In this document: in pieces, positions 35,827 through 45,874 of the stretch | How the letters are laid out: each line of letters starts with the position of its first letter | Numbering within the stretch: position 1 is the stretch's first letter | Assembly: GCF_013373865.1 (NCBI RefSeq) | Contig: NC_050467.1 | Location: 2,666,001 to 2,730,000, forward strand | DNA from: Monomorium pharaonis | Lineage: Eukaryota > Arthropoda > Insecta > Hymenoptera > Formicidae | Direction: 5' to 3' | Length of the DNA stretch: 64,000 bases | Translations under genes and position numbers: made by a program | Notes under the pieces: model-generated | What the model saw: only the letters and a program-made list of their open reading frames with translations | Database searches by the model: none | Told to the model about the DNA's origin: nothing

Positions 35827-35998
35827 CTGCTGAGGCTCGCAACTTCACGGCCGTGATGCGTGTCACGCGACATGACGCAGCCGTGTCACGCCAAAATGTA
35901 CTCCGCGTGACGGCCGACGAGTGCGACGACACGTCGCGATTATTTATCGCGCATCGGAAAACCGCCGATCGCTAGCATCGACCCGCTGGCTCCTATCC

Positions 35999-36030
35999 GA
36001 GAGAGAGAAAGAGAGAGAGAGAGCGAGAGC
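35999..36030. repeat. (GA)n microsatellite
   Basis: GA run with one AAA and one CGA interruption. Confidence 0.9.
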
Positions 36031-38021
36031 CCCGCCATTCCTGCCCCGGCCTCACCGCCTCTCACCTGACGGGATGGAATGGTTAATGGAATTACACGGG
36101 ATATCGCGCACCATCGGGACATCTTGGATAATTCCGTTAACGAGGCAACTGCGCTTTAATGACAGATACCGGATTTTAATGACGGATATCGCGGAGTCGC
36201 TTCAAATAAGCGACACGCAGTGCACAGCTGGATAATCGCGCGCGATTCCCGCGACTCCCGCTAGAATCAAATCAGCTTTGTAGCATCAAAAATAACTCGT
36301 TACTAATCCTAAATGAGTTCTCCATCGATATGTTTTCGATCCTCTCGACCATTTAATCGTTAACGACAGGAGGGAGGGGGAGGAGGAAAGAAGCTTCGTT
36401 GAATTCCGCCAAGAGAAAAATTAACTCCAAACGATACAAAGAAAACCGTCGCCAAAGTATGCGCCAGTGGTTTTTTAACTGTATAAACCGTCTGTAATTT
36501 TCATCCGGCGGATTTACAGACGCATTCCGCGAGGTCACGATAAACGCGTACAAAGCGAGATGAGGGAAAAAATGTACGTATATACCCGCGCTTTATATCG
36601 CGAACGAAAAACTTGAGCGAAAACGGCGAGTGTATGGAAGAGATGCGCGGCGTTTGAAACGCGAGATAGGATATGTAATTTATATCGCTGTTTTATTGCA
36701 AGGTTGGGGGAGAGGGAGGCGTTGGAATCTTTTTACGCACATTTTTTGCATGTAAATACGGTCGCTTTCGGCGCGAGAGTCGCGCTAGAGCACTCGTGCT
36801 TGTAACGCTGCCAGACATTCTCTCTCCGCGCAAAAATGTTATAAACATGTAGAAAAATATCACGAGAATGATATGCGGTTACGTTGCACTAATTATTTTA
36901 GATACAATACACAAATGTTTATTCATTAGACATTACGCGATGGCTGAATTATAATGAAAGAGATGAAATCGCGTGGAAAAACACGGAATAGCCGCAAAAT
37001 GGACGAAAATGAGGAAAGACAATCTCTGCCACGTTAATAATTTCATTATTATTACACATTTAATATTTCAGTGTGATAGCTGTTATTTGCGCGGTCTACT
37101 GTCTGCATAATATATCTTTAAAAAGCTTTTTAAGAAGATAAAGACGGTAATGCGTTCGACAATACTGTGAAATGCGTGCAAATTTATATTGAATAACATG
37201 CTTGTTTCCTCACTTTTCGAGAACGTAAGGGAAATTTTTCATAAATTTTTCAACGCGACAGCTAGATCGTCAACGCGCGGATTGCATTAATTTTCTCGAA
37301 TGATTTCATCATCGTAACAAAACATAAAAATAAAGTTACCTGCATTCATATTCACGGAAATGCTGTCGAAACTGTTGTAATTTGTAGTGCAAATTTCCAT
37401 ATAGATACCTCCCGTGTGTACTGTTGATTCGGAAACAAAAAAAAAATATATATATACACTATTCACCATATATTGCTGAAGATATTCCAAAAAGTTCGAT
37501 ACAATGCGATAGATATCGTGCACGGATATAAATTTATTCTTTTTTTTCCGAGCTGTTATCGTTTCAGTTTAATCAATTCAGAGCCCCGTATTACTTTCTA
37601 AAATACAATATGCAAAATAAAATTCTGTAAAATTCGAATTTCAAAATGAAAAATCGCGTATCGTAAAATAAGAAGAAAAAAAAACCATGCCACAATTGTT
37701 CTTTTTTCAAATATAAAAGATCTCGATTTTTAACAACAATGCTAACAATCAGCTAAATCTCTCCTTATTGAAGTGACGACGTTCAAACCCCGCCGCAATT
37801 ACCGTAAAAGCCAGAAGCTCGGCACTATGAAAACCGAAAGAATTAACCGACAAAACGCTAGGAAAACGACTACGACGTTCGTCCCCGAGTTCGCGATTTC
37901 GCGTGGCGAAAGGAAATGGGAGCGAGCGGAGGAAGGATATAAAATGTTCAATGCCGCCTCGATCGACGCGGAAAACAGAGCACGTCGACGACGACGAATA
38001 GGAGAAGGGAGAGATAAAGAG

Positions 38022-38026
<5 letters not shown>

Positions 38027-38082
<56 letters not shown>
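38027..38082. repeat. (GA)n microsatellite, about 28 units
   Basis: A long perfect GA run within a larger polypurine tract starting near 38000. It is responsible for the 202- and 246-codon minus-strand frames that cross it as Ser/Leu repeats. Confidence 0.95.
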
Positions 38083-38084
<2 letters not shown>

Positions 38085-38890
38085 CGGAAAGACGAGAGGA
38101 GAGCCAACGGAGAGCCAGCGGCAGGCTGGTCGGGAGCAGATTCGAGAGTCTCGTCCTGAACGAGGTCGAGTGTGAGAGGAGTCGACCTCGCGCGCGCAGT
38201 TTCCATTGTCGAAATGTCGTAGACGGCTACCGGGGGTGGAAAAAGGAGCAATGGAGACGGCACGGCGAACAAAGCGACAGCCCTCCCGCCCCGGAGGTGG
38301 AGGAGGTCGGTCGTGTCTGCAGGCCCGTAGTCGGGGTCGATGGCAGTAAAAGCGCATGCTGGCTCTTGGCAGTTAAGACGAGCCAAGTTTTCCGCGGCTA
38401 CCAATTGTTTTCCCGCGCGCCAAAGGTGAATGTGCGTGCGCGCGGTTCGTCTCTGAATCCTGTTCTCGGCCGCACGATGATCCAGTGAACGAAATGCAGC
38501 AAACGAAGGGACCACGTGAAACGCTACGAGTAGATACATATCTTGGCATGTAAACTATGGCGTATAACGAAATTCTTCGGTCGCTTGGTATTGTTGTTGA
38601 AAACCTCCAGGCAAAATCGAATGTGAACCGGGGATTTAAAGAGTCTTCGAGTATGGAGGATTCAGTTTGTCTGAAAGCTCTCGCCAAGACGGAGATACAG
38701 AGTTACACCAGAGGACAGCCATATTACGCGAGAGACTTGCTCGAGAGGGGCTCTTTTCATCGCGGACCGCTATAGTCTTACTCGGCAACTTGGGAGAGAG
38801 AGAAAAACCAAAGACACGATCGTGCGCGCTATGCTTTTCACTAGAATGCTCACTGGGTCAGTTCTGCCGCTGACTTCTATATGTGGAATG

Positions 38891-38926
38891 AAAGGTCACG
38901 GAGAAGCACTGTTCTCCGTGGTCTTT
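38891..38926. repeat. 15-bp stem hairpin
   Basis: AAAGGTCACGGAGAA (38891-38905) pairs over its full length with TTCTCCGTGGTCTTT (38912-38926) if two G-U wobbles are allowed, leaving a 6-base GCACTG loop. As DNA the arms have two mismatches. The wobbles fit a structure maintained in plus-strand RNA better than a DNA palindrome. Confidence 0.7.
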
Positions 38927-39086
38927 TCTCCTTCCGTCGGTCAGTCGTCCTTTATTCGCTCGGCTTTCTGCTTGCCGTAACGATCAGGGAACCCGAGATA
39001 TCGCCCAGTTTCACGAGATAGCGTCGTTGAGTAAAGATTAGTCGTTTTTCTTAAAATCTAAGTTTTCTGCTACTCATACGAAAAAT

Positions 39087-39119
39087 TTAACGATGTAAGG
39101 CAAATTAATACATCGTTAA
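39087..39119. repeat. Perfect 11-bp inverted repeat
   Basis: TTAACGATGTA and TACATCGTTAA are perfect complements separated by 11 bases in AT-rich DNA. Confidence 0.7.
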
Positions 39120-39316
39120 TTATATCAGATAAATTGTCCAAGAAAAGATAAATCAATAAATAAATAATATTGAGTACATAAAAGCGTTAAATAATAAAAT
39201 AAATAACAGCTTACTAAAAGTCTCAAAATTCCTCGACCGAAGCACAAATATTGGGGGAATATACACTTAAAAGCACAAGCATTTTTCATTATAAAATATA
39301 AAAATTTTATAATTAG

Positions 39317-39599
39317 ACTTGGGAACTCGCTATTCCTGGACTACACCGCAACTACGCGATTCCGCGAGATATTCGCTGCGCTTATATGTTCCGTGACGAG
39401 ACGTCTCGCCGACGACGAGTGGGGTGGGCCGCGCGTGCATCGGCCGCGGAAGATAATGGCGTGCTCGGGCGGAGGTATTTTTGACGCGATGGAAACAATA
39501 ACGGGGCTGTCTGGGATCGTCGATCGTGCACCGGTGTTCCCAGAAGTCCGCGCCGCTCGCAGGGACGGAGACAAGAGGGACCTTATGGCACGTACCTGA
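39317..39599 (+). CDS. Candidate coding exon (unrecognised)
   Basis: The plus-strand frame ending at TGA 39597-39599 is stop-free back to 39206, including about 40 codons of very AT-rich DNA. An acceptor-like TTTTATAATTAG at 39316 coincides with the sharp switch from AT-rich to GC-rich sequence and is the likely exon start. After it the frame encodes 93 codons, including KIMACSGGGIFDAMETITGL near the middle. The minus strand is open too (39341-39784). That frame has a strong CAG|GTACGT donor at 39596 preceded by SRVNWLLEVVSHPSYKVTRQ, so the real exon, if any, may be on the other strand. No family recognised on either strand. Confidence 0.2.
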
Positions 39600-41780
39600 C
39601 GAGTCACTTTGTACGAGGGATGGCTGACCACTTCAAGGAGCCAATTGACTCTACTGTGGGGTCCCACTGTCCTCGTATCCCGACGCGTACTCCACGGGCC
39701 GCCCACGTGGAGCCCAGCTCGCGCGATCACGTCATTGAAAAAAAGTCTCACGACAGAGAAGGGGAGTGGTATCTGAGATTTCAATTTTCAGATAGCCGAG
39801 AGGAAAAAACGGCGATATTTTTAATTGACTTAATGATTCGATGGAGAATGCCAGGAACTTCAATCAAATTCGTTCTGTTATTGGGGAATGGATTAACCTC
39901 TTTACTATCTTCCCTATTCTAGAGAAAAATTCTCGAGTGAGTTTTCATGTATTTGCAGCTTAAAAAAGCTCTCTATATATATACATATATGGAAAAGGTT
40001 ATAATTATTATATTTTATACAGTTTTAGAATTTTCCTTAATTATGTGAAATGTTCTTAATTTCATCTAATTTTGTCTTATCTTTTTTCAACATTGAGAAG
40101 ATTTATGTTAAATACATTTAATAATAAATCAAATTTTTCACTCTAAAGATTAAATCCTGTACTACGAGAGTCTTATGGTCAAATTCTTCTATTATTTGAA
40201 ATCGAATAGAGAGCAGTTATGTAAATATATCACCGTTTAAACAACGGTCACGTCGCTGATACTAAAGACGTGATAATTCGACAACGCTTACCCCGCGTGT
40301 GTCGAACCGCCCTTAAGTCCAACCATTAACCAACCAACCGACTGCCTATCCGTCATCCATTTTCTTCCGTCGTAATTCCCAGAATTTGAATTTATCCGCC
40401 GGCCGACCGCGATTATTACGCTCGGTAATTAGTTCCGGGTTACGTTGGTATACATACGGACGTCGACTCGCCGCTGTTGGTCGGTGCAGGAGGCAAAGAA
40501 AAAGAGAAAAAAGCGGCATGATAAACGTCGATTTTGCCGCGATAGGCGGTTCACGGAAAAGAAATCGCGTGCGGATAACGAGCGCCGGTTTGCCTTATCC
40601 GACGGCCATTGGACGACGAAACGCGGGCTTCCTCCCTTGAACGGCACGCTCGCGAAATACGGGGGTTGTTGATTCCTCCCATCGTTTCGCCCCTGTCTCC
40701 TTATTCTGCAGCCTTGCCTGCACCCTTAGTTCTCTCATAAAAAGCCCTGCTAGGCAGCAGTCTCCGCTGGAAATCATGCGATCGTTTTGCGCTCGAGTCG
40801 AAATGTTCAGTGCTGTCTTCAGCTTAAATTGCATTTCCTTTTGTGGTTTTTCAATCAAAATTTGAAGAACGGCCCTTTCTTAACGAAAATGCCATAGCTT
40901 TCTATTATTAAATATACGAACAAAAAAAAATCATATTAAAATTCTTATTGCCGTATATATGCAAAAAAAAGTACAATCAATTTCTATCACGTATTTAATT
41001 AATCTATTCTCATTTCTCGAACTTAATATTTACAAATGTGAATTAATGGAAATCAGTTGACATAAATTTAAATAAATTCAGAAAGCTGCAGTTAAATGAC
41101 ACTGCTGTACATAAGCCTGTCTTAAGAAAAACGTTTATGTTTGCGAACAACAAAAATATAAAATAAATACAAGTTTTTTTCATTTCGAAGATTTCTTTGA
41201 CGAGATGTTTTGAAACAAGTAACTTACTCAATTACACAAGCTATACACAAGGTTTATACAAGCTGCGCCGGTTATACTACGACGATTTATCGAATTGTCC
41301 TCTTAATATAAATGGTCATGATTCCAGGTATCAATATGTGCACCCGACGTAGGCCGTCGGCAAATTTATTTCCATTTTCGATGTACATTCAGCGAATGAA
41401 GCGTTCCGCGAACGATCACCGTCACGGAAGGACGGACAAGTTACGTGTGTTCTCATCGATATCCCGTCGTCACTGCACCTCGCGTTAGACAGATCCGTCG
41501 CAGGTTTGCCGAATAAGGTACGATTGTAACCAGACATTTGTTAATAAATACAATAATTGTACAAATAAATACACGTTTTTATTCAGGAAGCAATTAATAT
41601 TTTATCAATCATCCGCTCTCCACTTCTTCTCCAAATACATAACAAAATAACTTAATGCAATAATAATAAATTGTTTTAAAGAAAAAAAAAAAATATCGTC
41701 TTTTGACGCCACGTTACACAACCGATGACGAGATGTTATTCGAAACTCGCCGAGGTCTCTTTGCCGCGATATTTCCCATT
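39600..41780. other. Noncoding stretch
   Basis: Mostly AT-rich with a GC-richer block at 40280-40850. A short plus-strand frame starts with ATG at about 39841 and ends in a GTGAGT donor at about 39927. It is too short (about 30 codons) to call. No supported gene. Confidence 0.45.
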
Positions 41781-41788
41781 TCCTCGAT

Positions 41789-41930
41789 TGATAGCCACGT
41801 AATAGCCACGGCAGTATATAACTCCAACGTAAATCGATCGCGACCATTATGACCTATGACGAATGCACCGCGCGTTCAGTGACGTCTCAATGACGATAGC
41901 ACGTTCTATGACGATGCAAATATGACGTCA
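41789..41930 (-). promoter_or_regulatory. Candidate promoter with five TGACG (CRE/bZIP) sites
   Basis: TGACG occurs at 41857, 41880, 41891, 41909 and 41923. The last is a full CRE palindrome TGACGTCA (41923-41930). Read on the minus strand, these sites lie upstream of a TATATA at 41820-41815, and an Inr-like TCAATC places the start A at 41789, 31 bases from the TATA box. CREB/ATF and related bZIP factors bind TGACGTCA-type sites. The first ATG downstream opens only 21 codons, so the product may be spliced or noncoding. Spacing and site cluster are seen in the sequence; promoter activity is inference. Confidence 0.3.
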
Positions 41931-43542
41931 TTGTACGTCGGTCATAGGAAACCTTCAAAGGAAACTATTTGCGGCCAGCGACCTTTCGCGAGTATTACGT
42001 ATTCATGCTCACTCCGCTTTTCCCTATACATTGGAACGGAATGATGTATGCATACGCTGGCGCGTACATTTCCATGAAACTTCTGCGGATTACGTCGTAA
42101 CGATAGACAGCAGTTTCGAATTGCAGTCCGATTTTCCAGAAACGGGATCTAACGCGAAAATTGAATAATCGTCATATCGTCATCGACGACACGGGGTCGC
42201 GATTTCAGTTTCATGACCGCGCGCTTGCGATCATATCGAATTTTGAGAAAACCCCTCGGGGAGGAAACGGCTCGGACACGGCTCGGAAGTGGCGTGCATC
42301 CAATTAAGGATTATTTCTCTACTTTTTTTCATCATATACGTTTTGTATTTGTGAAATGTAAAGCAGCACGAAATTACACCCGTCTCAAAATTCCCAGAAC
42401 GAGCTTAACTGCTTCTGAAAATCTGTTAACCGGCTAGGGCGAAACGCTTTACGTGACCCGTTCGGTTTCGCGAGCGGCTGTAGGACTGCGATCGGCTGGA
42501 TTAAAGAAGGATAACGGCGCTAATAGCCGTTGTGCAACTGCGCGATATCTGCTAACCACCACCACCGAGCGACGAGTTTATATTCCTACGACGTCCTTCT
42601 GCGGCGATCTACTTCGTAAAATTATATCGCGCGGCAGTCGCACCGTAATTGCATTGCATACTTCCTCAAATCGCATTCTTATGCATTATCTGCGGCACGC
42701 AAACCGAACTTTCGTCGCACTTTATTTCCGCTTATTCCGCGAATCGCTACGCCATTGCGCAACAGTGCGACGGCGATCGAAGAAACATCAGTCCCGATTT
42801 TATCTCATTTGAAAATAACATATCGGCACTTTAAGAGATTTCTAAATTTTTGCTGAGATATCATAATTATATAATTGATACAACATTTGTGAAAAAACAC
42901 TGTTTTTATTTAATTTACTATAATTCTTAATGTTGCATGACGTGCATGTTAATAAAATTGTATAATTTCTTAGTAAATATAATGTACTTAAATGTTCAGA
43001 AATTGCTATAAATATGGAAGTAAATGGCGTAAGCAAAGAGACCAATCATATTAGGCTTTCCCCTAGTCTTAAGCTGAAGCTGCCTAAGAATTTAAACAGG
43101 AGATTACCATCCGGAAGCTTGAAAGAGTTAAACGCATAATTCTTCAATAACGTTCGGAAGTACAGCGCGCCGCTTTTCTAACGAGAATCTGCGGGAGGGG
43201 CAACTCCAACGAGATATCGATTCGACTCGGTCCGTGCGATATTTCTTCCGCGAGCCGATATCGCGAGCCGTCCCTTTCTTCCTTCTTAATTTCAGCCGTT
43301 ATCTCCCGATCCCCTCGCGTGTCTCGACCTACTTAGGACGAGTTCGGCTTCCGGCTGCCTGTCGCCGCTAACGTTAACGTAGGAGAACTCGGCAGTCGGA
43401 GCGAGAACATTAGGGGGAATCAATGATCGTCCGTCTCTCCCGGCCCCTCCGGTGAAGCCGATCGCTTTATTCAAATGATCGTCCGGATCGCGATTCCCGG
43501 CTCGTCAGATGGTGCGAGGAATATATACAGCGCGTGTCGGTA
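41931..43542. other. Noncoding stretch
   Basis: Balanced to AT-rich DNA, with GC-richer DNA at 43140-43540. The 119-codon frame at 42453-42812 (plus) has no supporting signals. No repeats of note. Confidence 0.5.
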
Positions 43543-43971
43543 ATGTCCCCGGTCGACGGAGAGGGATCGGATTGTTCGCGGCGACGAGCCGGATTTTACG
43601 ACGATGAGGATCCGTCCGCCGCGCCGGTTGTTACAAATCGCCCGACCGACCAACTTTCAGAAAGAATTCCCGAAGGGATTGCTCGCGCAAGAGAGCGAGA
43701 GAGAGAAAGAGAGAGACGCCCGGAAACGCGGAAACACATCGTTCTTGGAGTTCGGCTCGTCGACACGTGCTCACGATTGGATTATATTGCCGCATCTGAC
43801 GCGAGTCAGATGTTATGCCACTATAAATGGCGAGTGTCTCCCCTAAGGCTTCGTGAACTTGTAGCTCGCGTACACGCTGTAAAATTATTTGATGGTTTGA
43901 TACGTGCGAAGATCTCGGAGGTCGTCGGGCGTCTCATACAAAATGAAAAAAGAAGAGGTTTTGAATTGTAA
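43543..43971 (+). CDS. Candidate coding segment, copy 1 of GFEL-stop pair
   Basis: A plus-strand frame with an ATG at 43543 runs 142 codons to TAA at 43969-43971. It crosses a GA microsatellite (Arg/Glu run, about 43690-43716) and ends EVVGRLIQNEKRRGFEL. The last 18 codons and the following 80 bases align with 45184-45325. The reading frame, the GFEL ending and the stop are all kept and the only length difference is one codon. The Gly codon differs silently (GGT/GGC). An AATAAA follows at 44018-44023. TTG-TAA overlaps a GTAAGT that could instead be a splice donor. Protein family not recognised. The aligned pair could be duplicated gene ends, or a repeat element with a short frame. Confidence 0.25.
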   Translation: MSPVDGEGSDCSRRRAGFYDDEDPSAAPVVTNRPTDQLSERIPEGIARARERERERERRPETRKHIVLGVRLVDTCSRLDYIAASDASQMLCHYKWRVSPLRLRELVARVHAVKLFDGLIRAKISEVVGRLIQNEKRRGFEL

Positions 43972-44055
43972 GTTTGTGACCCAAAGAATATTTAAAACGT
44001 AACGATGTATATAATTTAATAAAACAATTAGCTGCCGTTTGTACAGAACTTTAAT
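43910..44055 (+). repeat. Dispersed duplicate, copy 1
   Basis: This segment aligns with 45184-45328 at roughly three-quarters identity by eye, with only small gaps. The best-conserved part is around TTTGAATTGTAAGTT and the AATAAAACAA block. Similarity fades upstream of about 43915 and after about 44055. Confidence 0.75.
44018..44023 (+). terminator. AATAAA polyadenylation-type signal
   Basis: Lies 47 bases after the TAA of copy 1 and aligns with the AATAAA at 45291 in copy 2. Confidence 0.35.
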
Positions 44056-45170
44056 CGATCTAATATTCAATGTAGATTGAGAAAAATTGATGTTTAATCA
44101 GATTAAAGATTATTATTATGACTCGTGCCCTCTTTAAATTGCTTCGCAATTTTAACTATTTTATAAACATATAACTTAGGACCATCAATTTTGCGATCTG
44201 CTAATTATAAATGCACATGAATCGCGACAAAAGATGACAATAAAGACTGGATATCGAAATAAAAAAAAAAAAAAACACTAATTCATACGTTCTCGCTTTT
44301 CCGAGCCCTCGAGTGATTCGTTCGGGAGTTATTATCGTGTGCGGGGCGAGATAAACAATATCGTTTCCACGGTCGTGATCGCGAACAAATGTACGTACGG
44401 CGGACCGAAATCGGCGAGCGCTCGCTCGACGGAACGTAAGTGGGTTATCCGCGTTTCGCTCGAACGAGCGTCAGGTTCGAGCTGTCGATCTCCTCCCACC
44501 CTCCCCCCCCCCGTCCTCTTCATCCGTACTGCAGCGTGCAATTAATTATGCCAATTGATCGAGTGGGTATCGGTCCGGCACGGCCATGCATGTTAATGTG
44601 CGAAAGGACATCTGTTTCCCCTCCGCGTGTATCCGCTTCGAGAGCGGCGTGCATAGACGCGTACAATACACACGCACAATCCGCACCACTTCACCCCCCT
44701 CCGCTCCCCGCGCAACGTTTCTCCGCGTCGCGCCGAGAAATATACGCGTGCGAGCGTACACGTGCGCGACAAGTGTCGCGCTGCAGTTAACGCGCGAATG
44801 CACCTGAAAGAAATTCTGCCGGACGCACGGCGTTCTTTTTAATCCGGAGACTATTATCGTATTCTATCTTGACTCTAAAGGAAGCTCAAGAACGAAGAAA
44901 CCTCCGTCGCGATTGTATCTCATCCGCGTCGGGAAACAAAGCAAAAACTGTACGTTTCTTTCCGATCGAGAAGGAATTGTACGTACCGTTGTTGACCTCG
45001 TGTACACATCCTGCGCGAACGTGCGTCTCTAACGATTTCCTTCGATTATTTGGAGCACGCAAGTCATTACTTGCGATCTGCGTTCTCTCGATAACAATCT
45101 CTTCTATCGCGCACGTTCTAATAATTTCTATCGTAAAAAAGGCATTATTTTTATAATTTCTTTAAAACAG
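44056..45170. other. Spacer between the two related copies
   Basis: AT-rich DNA with a 15-base A run (44260-44275), then CpG-rich DNA (44300-44810) and balanced DNA. A frame open from about 44284 reaches a strong GAAC|GTAAGT donor at 44425, after a CTTTTCCGAG acceptor-like site. It includes GEINNIVSTVVIANKCTYGG. It does not join in phase to the copy 2 frame, so I leave it as a possibility only. Confidence 0.4.
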
Positions 45171-45246
45171 AACTCTCTTAATTATTGAGATCGTCAGGCG
45201 CCGCATCAGAAAAAAAAAAAAAAAAAAGAACGGCTTTGAATTGTAA
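45171..45246 (+). CDS. Candidate 3'-terminal exon, copy 2 of GFEL-stop pair
   Basis: A TTTATAATTTCTTTAAAACAG acceptor-like tract ends at 45170. The frame (one base, then codons) reads through EIVRRRIRKKKKKKNGFEL to TAA at 45244-45246. The Lys run comes from an A-rich stretch. The frame, GFEL and stop match copy 1 at 43971, and a conserved AATAAA follows at 45291-45296. Preservation of frame between diverged copies is the argument for coding. The short length and the A-run are arguments against. Family not recognised. Confidence 0.25.
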
Positions 45247-45328
45247 GTTGAGACTCCGAAGAATTTAAAACGTAACGCTGCATGTAATTTAATAAAACAA
45301 CTAGCTTTTGTTTATATAAAACTTTATT
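45184..45328 (+). repeat. Dispersed duplicate, copy 2
   Basis: Partner of 43910-44055. It carries an extended A run at 45210-45227 in place of the AAAATGAAAAAAGAAGA segment of copy 1. The homologous part ends shortly after the AATAAA. Confidence 0.75.
45291..45296 (+). terminator. AATAAA polyadenylation-type signal
   Basis: Lies 44 bases after the TAA of copy 2, at the position equivalent to 44018 in copy 1. Confidence 0.35.
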
Positions 45329-45430
45329 TTCAAATTTGAATTATCTCTTCTGTGAACTCAACATTGAGACTTCTGCGTAAAAGTTCCTGTCGATATTTTT
45401 CATTCCGACCGAGTGGATAGGTGACGGCAG

Positions 45431-45874
45431 ATGCCGTTACTCTTTTATTCGTTCTATTTTATGATTATTCCAGTAATTCTCAGTTTAACGTCGTGCAATG
45501 CAGATATTACGTGGAGTGCGTTTGCATGCATTGTACGGGATTACGCGACAGAAGGAGATCAGGTGGACGCTGACAATGATTTCACGAGGCGGGCAGCGAT
45601 GTCCACGAGCCCGGGGACATATGCTGCGGATTTTTATGACCCTTCCAGCCCTACAACGCCCTGGCTGCGTTCCCCCCAAAGTACGATATTACCCTCGACC
45701 GATACGCGAACCGGCGACGGCAATGCTGCTACCATTGTGCAGCTCGAGCGTCGGGACGGGGGGATCATCAGCGCTCATTGTCATCGACTAATCGAATTTG
45801 GCACCGACCGAATCGCCCACGTGGATCGCCCGAGCGTGTCGGTGAACGCGATGCACGTGCTGCGTCCCCCGTAA
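45431..45874 (+). CDS. 147-codon ORF with signal-peptide-like start, doubtful
   Basis: ATG at 45431 opens MPLLFYSFYFMIIPVILSL, a hydrophobic stretch followed by a TSCNA segment that could be a signal peptidase site. The rest is hydrophilic to TAA at 45874. It begins about 100 bases after the copy 2 repeat. Length is within chance expectation, no splice or poly(A) signals were tied to it, and no domain or cysteine pattern is recognised. If real it would be a small secreted protein. Confidence 0.12.
   Translation: MPLLFYSFYFMIIPVILSLTSCNADITWSAFACIVRDYATEGDQVDADNDFTRRAAMSTSPGTYAADFYDPSSPTTPWLRSPQSTILPSTDTRTGDGNAATIVQLERRDGGIISAHCHRLIEFGTDRIAHVDRPSVSVNAMHVLRPP

Larger units (their letters stand above)
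35321..37980. other. Noncoding stretch with GA repeats
   Basis: GC-rich blocks (35480-36250) carry two GA microsatellites that open long Glu/Arg frames. They are followed by mixed and then AT-rich DNA (37280-37750). No supported gene. Confidence 0.5.
38083..39316. other. Noncoding stretch with two hairpins
   Basis: GC-rich DNA to about 39000 with shadow frames on both strands, then AT-rich DNA. It contains the hairpins at 38891-38926 and 39087-39119 described separately. No supported gene. Confidence 0.5.

Noticed and set aside
37749..38539. 202- and 246-codon minus-strand frames
   Set aside because: They are open largely because the (GA)n microsatellite at 38027-38082 and CpG-rich flanks contain no stops; the products read as Ser/Leu repeats.
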